Below, in pieces: positions 18,582-26,965 of a DNA stretch of 38,501 nucleotides. The DNA lies in assembly GCA_015057715.1 (NCBI GenBank), contig SVDS01000014.1, positions 1 to 38,501 of the forward strand, given 5' to 3'. How positions within the stretch are numbered: the first letter of the stretch is position 1; every line of letters starts with the position of its first letter. The DNA is from Paenibacillaceae bacterium. Its GTDB lineage: Bacteria; Bacillota; Clostridia; Lachnospirales; Lachnospiraceae. The notes under the pieces were generated by a model that saw nothing but the letters and a program-made list of their open reading frames with translations, was not told the origin of the DNA and made no database searches. The position numbers were made by a program, and so were the translations under genes.

Positions 18582-19802
18582 ATGAACGAAGAACAACGCA
18601 TCAGGATGCGGGAAGATATTATGCTGGAACTAAATCAGCATCAACAGATTTCAGATGAAGAGCTTTACACCATGATCGATGAGAAGATAATCAGATTGGG
18701 AATGACCGAATATATGCCTTTAAGAGAAAAATTAATATTAAGAGGCTGGCTGTTTGACTCCTTCAGACGCCTGGGAATTCTTCAGGAACTGGTAGATGAT
18801 AAAACCGTCACAGAAATCATGGTAAATGGGGCAAATAACATCTTTATTGAGCGAAATGGCCGTATGGAGCGGTGGAAAAAGGAATTTGAGAGTCAGGAAC
18901 AATTAGAAGATATGATTCAGCAGATTGTCAGCCGTGTAAACAGGACTGTGAATGTTTCAAGACCCATAGCAGATGCCAGACTGGGCGACGGTTCCAGGGT
19001 TCATGTTGTCCTGCCACCGGTTTCCATTGACGGACCGGCTGTTACAATCAGAAAGTTTCCAGAACCCATTACTATTGCTAAGCTTTTAAAGCTGGGATCA
19101 ATAACCAGGGAAGCAGCAGACTTTTTAAAAGCAATTGTGGAGGCTGGATATAATATTTTCATCAGCGGAGGTACCAATTCCGGTAAAAGTACTTTTTTAA
19201 ATGCCCTTTCTTCTTACATTCCCCAAAGCGAGCGTATTGTAACCATTGAAGATTCTGCAGAGCTTCAGATCACTCATATCTCCAATCTGGTACGTCTGGA
19301 GACGAGAGGTGCCAATGGAGAAGGGGAGGGAGAGGTGACTATTGGTGATTTAATAAAGGCAGCACTCCGCATGAATCCCTCCAGGATTATCGTGGGTGAG
19401 GTAAGAGGAAGAGAAGCACTAGATATGATTTCTGCCATGAATACCGGACATGACGGAAGTTTAAGCACCGGGCATGGTAACAGTCCAAAGGACATGCTGT
19501 CAAGGTTAGAGACCATGGTGCTCATGGGAACAGACATTCCTCTTTTGGCGGTACGCAGTCAGGTAGCGGCAGCAATTGATATCCTGATTCATTTGGGAAG
19601 ATTAAGGGATAAAAGCAGACGGGTCTTATCAATTGTGGAGGTAGCTGGATATGAAGAAGGTGAAATCAGACTTAATCCCATTTACCGGTTTGAAGAAGGG
19701 GAAACCGACAAGGGAGATGCCAGGAAAGTTGGGGGATTCCTTAAGAAGGTTGGAGATCTTAAAAACACAGAAAAGCTCAAGGCAGCAGGCATTGAATTAT
19801 GA
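18582..19802 (+). CDS. cpaF: Tad pilus assembly ATPase CpaF/TadA
   Basis: Hexameric secretion ATPase that powers Tad pilus assembly. In the 406 residues, Walker A is GGTNSGKST (196-204), Walker B is IIVGEVRG (269-276), and the His box is TGHDGSLSTGHGNS (288-301). An N-terminal helical domain contains VTEIMVNGANNIFIERNG (76-93), typical of CpaF. AGGGAGG precedes the ATG, and the gene lies 13 bases after the TadZ-like gene. The last 150 bases overlap the predicted tadB frame; the CpaF ending LKNTEKLKAAGIEL is typical of the family, so CpaF itself is full length. Confidence 0.95.
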   Translation: MNEEQRIRMREDIMLELNQHQQISDEELYTMIDEKIIRLGMTEYMPLREKLILRGWLFDSFRRLGILQELVDDKTVTEIMVNGANNIFIERNGRMERWKKEFESQEQLEDMIQQIVSRVNRTVNVSRPIADARLGDGSRVHVVLPPVSIDGPAVTIRKFPEPITIAKLLKLGSITREAADFLKAIVEAGYNIFISGGTNSGKSTFLNALSSYIPQSERIVTIEDSAELQITHISNLVRLETRGANGEGEGEVTIGDLIKAALRMNPSRIIVGEVRGREALDMISAMNTGHDGSLSTGHGNSPKDMLSRLETMVLMGTDIPLLAVRSQVAAAIDILIHLGRLRDKSRRVLSIVEVAGYEEGEIRLNPIYRFEEGETDKGDARKVGGFLKKVGDLKNTEKLKAAGIEL

Positions 19803-20529
19803 TATTTATATTCTTTCTATGAAGGAATGGCTGTATTATAGTGGACAGGGGGTCTTAATCGCAGCACTTTTTTCTTATATTTTCTATCGCAGTCTGGTGG
19901 TATTTCTTTTTTTCATTCCGTTCGGAATTATAGTTCCTTTAACAAAAAGAAAAGAATTAAAAGGCAAACAGCTTCAGCAGTTGAATCTGGAATTTAAAGA
20001 AGGCATTTTACTTCTCTCTTCCTTTTTAAGTGCAGGTTATTCAGTAGAAAACTCTGTTATTTCTGCATCAAGAGAGTTATCTGTTCTTTATGGCGCAGAG
20101 GGACTCATAACAAAGGAATTCCGGTTCATTGAGAGTCAGATCCATATGAACCGTTCCGTTGAACAGGCATTTTTGGAATTTGCATTAAGAAGCGGTCTGG
20201 ATGATGTGAAGAACTTTGCAGAGATATTTTCCACTGCAAAGCGCAGCGGAGGAGAATTGGTTTCAATTATCAGTCACACGGCAGATGTAATTCGGGATAA
20301 AGTACAGGTTAGGCAGGAGATTCTGACCATGACGGCTTCCAAGCAGTTTGAACTAAAAATAATGAATCTTATTCCTTTTTTCATAGTCATTTATATTGAT
20401 TTCACATCCCCAGGCTTTTTTCAGATTATGTATACCACTGGAGCCGGGAGAATTTTAATGACCGTATGTATGATACTTTATATGATTGCTTACCATACTG
20501 CAAAGCGGATTATGGAAATTGAGATATAA
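19651..20529 (+). CDS. tadB: TadB-like inner-membrane platform protein
   Basis: T2SSF-domain membrane protein that couples the ATPase to pilus growth. The core LLSSFLSAGYSVENSV, NRSVEQAFLEFALRSGLDDV and FAEIFSTAKRSGGELVSII is typical. Hydrophobic pairs lie at about residues 65-95 and 240-285. The start is ambiguous. The ATG at 19651 has GGAGG 9 bases upstream but overlaps cpaF by 152 bases and adds about 47 unconserved residues. A TTG near 19792, or another start close to the cpaF stop, would give the expected N-terminus around NYDIYILSMKEW. Confidence 0.87.
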   Translation: MKKVKSDLIPFTGLKKGKPTREMPGKLGDSLRRLEILKTQKSSRQQALNYDIYILSMKEWLYYSGQGVLIAALFSYIFYRSLVVFLFFIPFGIIVPLTKRKELKGKQLQQLNLEFKEGILLLSSFLSAGYSVENSVISASRELSVLYGAEGLITKEFRFIESQIHMNRSVEQAFLEFALRSGLDDVKNFAEIFSTAKRSGGELVSIISHTADVIRDKVQVRQEILTMTASKQFELKIMNLIPFFIVIYIDFTSPGFFQIMYTTGAGRILMTVCMILYMIAYHTAKRIMEIEI

Positions 20530-20541
20530 TCGGGGAGCCTT

Positions 20542-21804
20542 ATGAAAAAACAATTAAATATTAAATGGAAACCGCCTGTAACAAAGGTACAGGCTGCATG
20601 CGCAGCGAGCGGGATTGTTTTATATGCAGTTCTGGAACTTTCCACATTTTGGGGCAGGCAGGATGTGTTTTACGGCGAGGGGCTTAAGAGAGCCGGACCA
20701 GGGCAGGGAGATAACATTTATGAGGTTTTAGTAAAAGGACTGGATAAAGATCAGGAAGATAAAAAACTATTAATAGAAATTCCTGTAAGGGAGCGGAGAT
20801 ATACAGACAAAGAAGCAGGGGACCTGTTTGACCAGCTTAAAACCCAGCTTCCAGGCCAAATACTTTCAGAAAATGATTCTCTTAATGCAATAAGACAAAA
20901 TCTGAATCTGAAAACCAGACTGGACACGTTTGGATTAACCGTGCGCTGGGAAACCAGCGACCCTGAGCTCATTGACTCCTTTGGAACAGTTTATAACAAG
21001 GATATTTCTGAGGCAGGGAAAGAAATTTTGATTCTGGCTATGGTGTCGGATGGTATCCACCAGCAAAGCTATCAATACAAAGGTAAAGTATATCCACCTG
21101 TTCTGACGTTGGAAGAGAAAAAGAAAGCGGCCTTTCAAAAATGGGCTGATGATCTTGATTCGAAGCAGCAGACAGACACATCACTTATTTTACCTGATGT
21201 ATTTGAAGGACAAAAACTTAAGTATTCTAAACCAAAAGAAGGAAGTTATGGGATTTTGCCTGTGCTTGGTCTTGTGCTGGCTGTGCTTTTGCAAGTCAGG
21301 ACTCAGGTTGAAAAGCAAAAGAAAAGCAGGTTGAGAGAGCAGCAGCTTTTAATGGATTATTCAGAAGTGGTTTCAAAGCTTGTGGTTTATATTGGAGCAG
21401 GTTATACGGTAAGGGGGGCATGGGAACGAATTGCAGCAGGATACAGGGAGTCTCTTAAAAATGGAAGGCGTGTTATGCGCCCGGCTTATGAAGAGATGGT
21501 ACATACGGCATCACAGTTAAAAAGTGGCATGTCGGAAAGCCGTGCTTACAATGAATTTGGAAGGCGTTGCAGCCTCCAGCCATATATAAAACTTGCAGCT
21601 TTACTGGAGCAAAATCAGAAAAATGGAGGCAGGCAGTTAAGAAATGCACTTGATATAGAAATGGCTTCGGCTTTTGAGCAGAGAAAGAATGCAGCCAGAA
21701 AGCTGGGAGAAGAAGCAGGTACAAAGCTTTTGCTACCCCTCCTTCTAATGTTATTCGTTGTCATGACTATGATCGTAGTACCTGCATTTCTTGCATTTTA
21801 CTAG
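20542..21804 (+). CDS. TadC-like platform protein with extracytoplasmic Ig-like insert
   Basis: A 420-residue membrane protein, longer than standard TadC (about 300). A first membrane segment at about 16-35 is followed by roughly 200 residues of polar sequence, then membrane segments at 237-253 and 395-418. A T2SSF domain (VVYIGAGYTVRGAWERIAAG, 281-300) lies between the last two. The polar insert ends with LTVRWETSDPELIDSFGTV (132-150), which resembles atrophied bacterial Ig-like domains. By topology the insert should lie outside the membrane. It is the second platform subunit, directly after tadB; the insert may contact the wall or the pilus. Confidence 0.83.
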   Translation: MKKQLNIKWKPPVTKVQAACAASGIVLYAVLELSTFWGRQDVFYGEGLKRAGPGQGDNIYEVLVKGLDKDQEDKKLLIEIPVRERRYTDKEAGDLFDQLKTQLPGQILSENDSLNAIRQNLNLKTRLDTFGLTVRWETSDPELIDSFGTVYNKDISEAGKEILILAMVSDGIHQQSYQYKGKVYPPVLTLEEKKKAAFQKWADDLDSKQQTDTSLILPDVFEGQKLKYSKPKEGSYGILPVLGLVLAVLLQVRTQVEKQKKSRLREQQLLMDYSEVVSKLVVYIGAGYTVRGAWERIAAGYRESLKNGRRVMRPAYEEMVHTASQLKSGMSESRAYNEFGRRCSLQPYIKLAALLEQNQKNGGRQLRNALDIEMASAFEQRKNAARKLGEEAGTKLLLPLLLMLFVVMTMIVVPAFLAFY

Positions 21805-21819
21805 AGAGGAGGTGATACC

Positions 21820-22005
21820 ATGGCCTTAATAATAAAACAGCAGATCCAAGATTTTATAAAAGAAGAAGATGGAGTAGGGGTTATTGAAATTGTATTAATT
21901 CTGGTTGTTTTAATTGGTCTTGTTATTATTTTTAAAACCAATATCAAAAAACTGCTGGATGGAATTTTTGAGGAGATTAATAAGCAGTCGAAAGAGGTGT
22001 ATTAA
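21820..22005 (+). CDS. Flp1-like type IVb pilin
   Basis: A 61-residue small pilin and the likely major subunit. A short positively charged leader ends in EEDG, and the cleavage motif is G18|VGVIE with Glu at +5. A single hydrophobic helix (about 22-40) and a 20-residue polar tail follow. This matches the Flp1-like putative pilins of Gram-positive Tad loci. It has the strongest ribosome site of the block (GGAGGTGATACC before ATG), as expected for an abundant structural protein. The next gene overlaps its stop by one base (TAATG). Confidence 0.88.
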   Translation: MALIIKQQIQDFIKEEDGVGVIEIVLILVVLIGLVIIFKTNIKKLLDGIFEEINKQSKEVY

Positions 22006-23894
22006 TGCACAACAATGGTCATATAACGGTATTTCTAAGTTTAACCCTTTTATGCATTGTAAGTTTAATGTGCGGACTTTTAGAGTCCGCACGGACTGCA
22101 GGAACCAGATGGTATTTAAAGATTGCCGCGGATTCCGCAATGGATTCTGTATTTAGCAGATATCACAGAGAGGCGTGGGATAAGTACCGGATTTTTCTTC
22201 TGGAAGATAAAAGCGGGAATGATCTGGAACAGAAATGGCAGGAGTATATAGCACCATATATGGAGCATTCTGGCTGGTATCGTGTGGATATAGAGGGTGC
22301 TAATGTGTTACATCGTGACCTCATAACCAATGCCGGTGGGAAATATATGAAGCAGGAGATCCTGGATTATATGAAGTTTGGAATTTTTGATCACATACCA
22401 GATGAGGCAGGAGCCGTTACAATGCTTGCTGATCTTAAGGAAGCTGCTGTAGTAAAAGATCTTTCCAGGTCATATGGGGAACATACAAAAGATGCAGTAC
22501 GTCTGGAGCATGTGATTGAAGAAATTAATAGTTCCTTAGAGAGGCAGAAATACATTTGGAATGAGGCAAAATCATGTTTGAGCAATTACGATGGACAGGA
22601 TTTTATAAGAAAAGCGGTTGAATTGGAGAAAGAGACGGATCGTATACCGGCCCTTGTAAAATCTTATGGAAGTATCGCAGATGAATTATATGATCAATTA
22701 CAGCTAACAAAAAGCAAAAAATCAGAAGAAATGGATCAGTTAAGCGATTCAATCCAGATAACATTAAACAGTGATACTGATTGGTTTGATTCTTATGTGA
22801 GGCAGGATGGAGAGAGGCGAAAAGAAGTCGAAGCGCTTGCCGCAGAGGCTATTAATATTAAGAACATAATAGAACGTTCAAAAGACCGGGCGTTAGAAGT
22901 CGGACAAATAATTGATGAATGGGAAAGCAGTTCAGATGACGATGATGATGGACCAGATTTATCTGAGTTATGGGGTTCTGTCAGGAATATCTGGTGTGAA
23001 ATCCATATTTCTATGCTTTCCTATACCAATGGTGTGAAAGATTCTCAAAAAGAAAAGATTTTAGAAAAGGTGGAAAGTCTTGTGCGAGATGGTCTTATGA
23101 GCCTTGTACTTCCAGAGGGGACACAGATATCGAAAGGGCAGCTTGATCTTAACTCGTTTCCATCTCTGATCTATTCAGGGGAACAGGGAGAAATTGATGG
23201 TTTGCTAGACCGTATTTTATTTGAGGAATACTGTGGACGTTTTCTTACCAGTTTTTTATCAGAAGAAGATAAGATGGTTAAATATGAACTGGAATATTTA
23301 ATTGGAGGGATGAATAGCGATGAGAAAAATTTTTCACAGGCTGTAACAGATGTTTTGGCCATAAGGGAAGGTCTTAATCTGGTACATATTTTAATGGATC
23401 AGGAAAAAAGGAAAGAAGCAGAAGCATTGGCGGGTGTGATAACCGGAGTGACAGGAACTGCCCCTCTTACGGGACTGGTGGCCTTCTTTGTTATGAGTAT
23501 CTGGGCAATGGGAGAAGCCATTATGGATGTCAGACGGTTGTTACAGGGAGAAAAGGTTGCATTTATTAAATCAAAGGATAACTGGAGGCTTTCACTCCAG
23601 GAATTGTTGGATTCGGGAAGCAGTGGTTCGTTTGAGGGTGAAGGAAGTGACAATAACGGTGTTAGCTATACTGGCTATTTAAAATTGCTTCTGTTTCTCT
23701 CCCATAGTACCCGGCAGTATTACAGGCTTATGGATGTCATTCAGATGAATCTACGGACAACCGATACTGAGTTTCGCATGACTCACTGTGTATATGGGGC
23801 AGAAATTCAGGGAAAAGGGCGTGGGCAGCATTTCTTTTTCGGAGTGCTGGAACCTGCATATCCCATAGAAGTGCGGACGGAAAAAGCATATTAG
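22005..23894 (+). CDS. DUF5702-like Tad-locus membrane protein
   Basis: A 629-residue protein with one N-terminal hydrophobic helix (about 7-27) and a very long extracytoplasmic domain. The opening NNGHITVFLSLTLLCIVSL followed by ESARTAGTRW resembles DUF5702 proteins of clostridial Tad loci. The middle (about 150-310) is charged and helical, with an Asp-rich stretch SSDDDDDGPDLSEL. A second hydrophobic region lies at about 485-505. The N-terminus mirrors the TadE-like class III signal but has Phe where pilins have Glu+5, so processing is uncertain. It may be a large minor subunit or tip component; this is inference. Confidence 0.75.
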   Translation: MHNNGHITVFLSLTLLCIVSLMCGLLESARTAGTRWYLKIAADSAMDSVFSRYHREAWDKYRIFLLEDKSGNDLEQKWQEYIAPYMEHSGWYRVDIEGANVLHRDLITNAGGKYMKQEILDYMKFGIFDHIPDEAGAVTMLADLKEAAVVKDLSRSYGEHTKDAVRLEHVIEEINSSLERQKYIWNEAKSCLSNYDGQDFIRKAVELEKETDRIPALVKSYGSIADELYDQLQLTKSKKSEEMDQLSDSIQITLNSDTDWFDSYVRQDGERRKEVEALAAEAINIKNIIERSKDRALEVGQIIDEWESSSDDDDDGPDLSELWGSVRNIWCEIHISMLSYTNGVKDSQKEKILEKVESLVRDGLMSLVLPEGTQISKGQLDLNSFPSLIYSGEQGEIDGLLDRILFEEYCGRFLTSFLSEEDKMVKYELEYLIGGMNSDEKNFSQAVTDVLAIREGLNLVHILMDQEKRKEAEALAGVITGVTGTAPLTGLVAFFVMSIWAMGEAIMDVRRLLQGEKVAFIKSKDNWRLSLQELLDSGSSGSFEGEGSDNNGVSYTGYLKLLLFLSHSTRQYYRLMDVIQMNLRTTDTEFRMTHCVYGAEIQGKGRGQHFFFGVLEPAYPIEVRTEKAY

Positions 23895-23913
23895 GATAAG
23901 GAGGCGAATAATT

Positions 23914-24837
23914 ATGCCCTTTTTCAGAGAGTTAATAAAAATCATTTGTAAAGCAAAGGTTACTCTCCAGGTACATTTCCCCTTGATAAGAAAAAATATC
24001 TCTGCAAAAAGGGTATTATTATTCGCTTCCTTTCAATCAAAACCGGGCAGTCTGACAATTGAAGCAGCTATGGCGCTTCCGCTTTTTCTGTTTGCAATTG
24101 TAATACTGATGACACCAATGAAACTTTTAAATGACGGAAGAAAAGTTCAGACTGCGCTTGAGATTACAGGAGAAGAGTTAAGTCAGTATGTATCAGCTTT
24201 AAAAGAGTTAAAGAGAGGCGAAGATTTAAGTGCGGCGGGATTAAATGAGCTGCCGGATGGTTTTCTGGAGGAAATAACAGAACAGAGTATTCTGCTATAT
24301 GCAAGAATGAAAATGGGAAAGTATGAAGTATACCGAGATGCCCATTCTGTATCTTTTTTAAGATCCTCTGTTTTAAAAGATAAAGAAACCATTGATTTGA
24401 TTATGGATTATCGGATCCGCCTTCCATTTCCTGTTTTAGGGCTGAAAAGTGTTCCAATGTCCGCCCGGTGTTTCAGGAGAGTGTGGATTGGAAATACACT
24501 GTTCTATGAGGATGAAACCGGCAATACAGAAGAAATGGTTTATGTAGGAAGAGACAGCACCAGATATCACAAAGAAAGGACCTGTCATTATTTATTCAAT
24601 CATATAAGGGCAGTGAATGAAACAGACTTGGAGAGTATTCGAAATACTGGCGGAGGCAAATATAAACTCTGCAGCAGATGCAGCAGTCTGGCAAAAGAAG
24701 GCAGTATTGTGTATATCATGCCGTCAGGTGAAAAATTCCACATCAGTAGAGAATGCAGCGCAATTACGGCATATGTGAGACTTGTTCCTATATCAGAAGT
24801 GATTCATTTAGGTGCTTGTTCTTATTGTTCTCAGTAA
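23914..24837 (+). CDS. TadE-like pseudopilin with tandem Cys/His repeats
   Basis: A 307-residue protein with a prepilin-type signal KPG|SLTIEAAMALPLF (cleavage after Gly45, Glu50 at +5) after an unusually long basic leader of 45 residues. A TadE-like hydrophobic helix and a polar domain follow. The last 100 residues contain two copies of a unit of the form VY-x-[YF]H-x4-C-...-C-x2-C: RYHKERTC...CSRC and KFHISREC...CSYC. Each could bind zinc or form disulfides outside the membrane. AAGGAGG lies 9 bases before the ATG. Probably a minor pilin; the repeat function is unknown. Confidence 0.8.
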   Translation: MPFFRELIKIICKAKVTLQVHFPLIRKNISAKRVLLFASFQSKPGSLTIEAAMALPLFLFAIVILMTPMKLLNDGRKVQTALEITGEELSQYVSALKELKRGEDLSAAGLNELPDGFLEEITEQSILLYARMKMGKYEVYRDAHSVSFLRSSVLKDKETIDLIMDYRIRLPFPVLGLKSVPMSARCFRRVWIGNTLFYEDETGNTEEMVYVGRDSTRYHKERTCHYLFNHIRAVNETDLESIRNTGGGKYKLCSRCSSLAKEGSIVYIMPSGEKFHISRECSAITAYVRLVPISEVIHLGACSYCSQ

Positions 24838-24847
24838 GGAGGCAATG

Positions 24848-25279
24848 ATGGTTGAACAATTAAATTTTATTGTTTTTGGTATGTTTCTTCTGGTAGCAGC
24901 CTGGGAAGATGGGAGAAAGAAAAGTATCAGTATCTGGCTCCTTTTAAGCGGGGGTGCCGCAGGACTCGCTTTGAGTTTATTACAGAGAGATAATTGTTTT
25001 AAGTTTACTGGCTGTCTGGTTGGTCTTGCTTTATTAACGTTAAGTAAATTATCAAAGGAATCGGTGGGCACTGGGGATGGCTGTTTCTTTATAATAAGCG
25101 GCTTGTTTTTGCCTGCACAGTCCAATCTGATATTATTTTTCTATGGCTTAAGTCTGAGCGGTATTTTCTGCGGTCTGTTCTTTCTGTTAAACAGGGTAAA
25201 AGGAATTGATGTTGGAAAAGAGAGAATCCCGTTTATTCCGTTTCTGGTTCCGGTCTGGCTAATCATGGTGATGAGATGA
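24848..25279 (+). CDS. Prepilin peptidase (A24), second copy
   Basis: A 143-residue multi-spanning membrane protein with aspartate in WEDGRKKSIS (Asp21) and GTGD (residues 74-77), the two catalytic Asp sites of A24 prepilin peptidases. It is shorter and more diverged than the first copy at 16947. Two ATG codons are possible (24845 and 24848). The second is 5 bases from AAGGAGG (24836-24842), a site that overlaps the preceding stop. It overlaps the following TadE-like gene by 4 bases (ATGA), suggesting that it serves that protein or its neighbour. Confidence 0.82.
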   Translation: MVEQLNFIVFGMFLLVAAWEDGRKKSISIWLLLSGGAAGLALSLLQRDNCFKFTGCLVGLALLTLSKLSKESVGTGDGCFFIISGLFLPAQSNLILFFYGLSLSGIFCGLFFLLNRVKGIDVGKERIPFIPFLVPVWLIMVMR

Positions 25280-25665
25280 ATAAGCGCTTAAACGGAAGTT
25301 ATACGGTAGAAGCCGCTTTTGTTATGGCTGTCATATTATTCTTTCTTATGATATCCATTCAGTCTGCGTATCGCCTGAGAGATGAGGTGGCAGGGGCTAT
25401 GGCGCTTGCTGAATCAGTGCAGAGATTAAGGCACAATGAAACAGAGTCGCCTGGTGATGCTGCAAATTGGGCAGTTCACAGAGCTGGAACCCCATTTTCA
25501 TGGAAGGAATATCAATTTGAGTTAAACTTGTCCGGGAATTTGCTTACAGGAAAGCGGATTAAGGGCACAGGAGCGGGGGGCAGATGGAAGCTTGAACTGG
25601 AACAACAAGTATTTGATCCTGAAAATTTTCTAAGAAAGCTGACACTGATCAGTCAGGAGGAATAA
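25276..25665 (+). CDS. TadE-like pseudopilin, small
   Basis: A 129-residue minor pilin candidate. The class III signal is MNKRLNG|SYTVEAAFV, with Glu12 at +5 and a six-residue charged leader before Gly7. One hydrophobic helix (about 10-30) follows, then a polar domain of about 95 residues rich in Gly and charged residues. Start ATG overlaps the stop of the second prepilin peptidase. It is the third protein of the block with a G-x4-E signal, after the Flp1-like pilin and the larger TadE-like protein. Confidence 0.83.
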   Translation: MNKRLNGSYTVEAAFVMAVILFFLMISIQSAYRLRDEVAGAMALAESVQRLRHNETESPGDAANWAVHRAGTPFSWKEYQFELNLSGNLLTGKRIKGTGAGGRWKLELEQQVFDPENFLRKLTLISQEE

Positions 25666-25666
25666 T

Positions 25667-26965
25667 ATGAATGTTACATATAGACGGGAGATGAAGCATA
25701 ATTATTTGATTATAGAGCAGGATAATGCCCAGATGCAGGGATATGAGGAAAACATGCTCAAAGAAAATCAGATAAATGGTTTGCTGAAATTCCAATTAAA
25801 GCAGATTGATAATCGTAAATACTTCTATTATGAAATCACTTCAAAACAGCCCTTAAGCCGAATTTTAGAGTTTCACAGCATAAATAAACAGGAACTTATA
25901 AATTTAATTACCGGGATAGCCCAGATTCTTAACCGTCTTCCTGCATATCTCCTTAAAGAAGATCAGATACTTCTACAGCCGGAATTCATCTATATAGAGC
26001 CAGAACAGTTTTTTGTGTCTCTCTGTCTGATACCTGGAAGAGACAGGAAGTTCTCAGAGGAGATGAGCGAATTACTTCGTTATCTTTTGGGAAAGATTAA
26101 TCATCAGGATAAAGAATGCGTGGTTATGGCTTATGCGTTATATCAGGAGAGTGTAAAGGACAATTACGGTATGGATGCTTTGGCGGAACTGGTTTGCCTC
26201 CACAATGATAAGTTGGAGGCAAACCAGGAAAAGAAGGAATGTGAGCCTCAATCCGGATTTACAAGTACAGAAAAAGAGGAGATACAGATCATTGAGGAAT
26301 TTTCAAGTCCTGTACAAACCAAAACTACCGGATTTGGTTTGTGGAGACCGCTTATTATATCGTCTGTAGTTGTTACTGGTTTTTCAGCTGTGTTGTGGAG
26401 TATATCTGGTTACAGGGGAATATTAAGATACTGGTATCTGGTGATGGCAGCAGGAATATTGTCCGTTTTATTTGGATTCAAATTAACAGGCAAAATTCAA
26501 TACCAGCACCCTGAGGAAGACAGCCCCGCAAAAGACCGGGGTTATGACAGCGAACAGGAAGAGTGGCAAACTGCTTTTTATGAGAGTAAGGAGGAACCGT
26601 CAGTTCCGCTAAAATCAGCAGCAGTAGAAGAACACTTACAGACAGTACTTCTTACTAATAGTCAAAAAGATACGCAAGTAAAGGTTTTTAAATCTGCAAG
26701 TCCCGGAATTTCAGATATAATAATTACATATACTCCCTATCTCATAGGCAAGCAGGATGGATTGGTGGATTATGTTCTGAATGGAGAAGCAATCAGCCGG
26801 ATTCATGCGAAAATAGAAAAGGAAGGAAATGATTACTGTATCAGTGATTTAAACTCTACCAATGGCACATATGTCAACGGTCGGCTTCTGGAAACAAATG
26901 AAACAGTTTTATTAAACACAGGAGATGAAATTTTTATCGCAAATTTTGCGTTTATATTTACATAA
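25667..26965 (+). CDS. DUF6382-FHA domain membrane protein
   Basis: A 432-residue protein closing the Tad block. The N-terminal ~180 residues fit the DUF6382 family of clostridial FHA proteins (KHNYLIIEQDN, then LISLITGI-like NLITGIAQILNRLPAYLL). Two hydrophobic segments lie at about 222-240 and 246-268. The C-terminal forkhead-associated domain (about 345-430) has SRIHAKIE and DLNSTNGTYVNGR, the canonical phosphothreonine-binding residues. FHA domains read Ser/Thr kinase output, so pilus assembly may be phospho-regulated. No kinase or phosphatase gene is in the window. GGAGG lies 5 bases before the ATG, one base after the previous stop. Confidence 0.85.
   Translation: MNVTYRREMKHNYLIIEQDNAQMQGYEENMLKENQINGLLKFQLKQIDNRKYFYYEITSKQPLSRILEFHSINKQELINLITGIAQILNRLPAYLLKEDQILLQPEFIYIEPEQFFVSLCLIPGRDRKFSEEMSELLRYLLGKINHQDKECVVMAYALYQESVKDNYGMDALAELVCLHNDKLEANQEKKECEPQSGFTSTEKEEIQIIEEFSSPVQTKTTGFGLWRPLIISSVVVTGFSAVLWSISGYRGILRYWYLVMAAGILSVLFGFKLTGKIQYQHPEEDSPAKDRGYDSEQEEWQTAFYESKEEPSVPLKSAAVEEHLQTVLLTNSQKDTQVKVFKSASPGISDIIITYTPYLIGKQDGLVDYVLNGEAISRIHAKIEKEGNDYCISDLNSTNGTYVNGRLLETNETVLLNTGDEIFIANFAFIFT

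Noticed and set aside
16947-26965. A competence (com) pilus or type II secretion operon
   Set aside because: The CpaF-type ATPase, separate TadB/TadC, Flp1-like pilin and TadE-like proteins point to Tad; no ComGC-like pilin or ComEA/EC is present.
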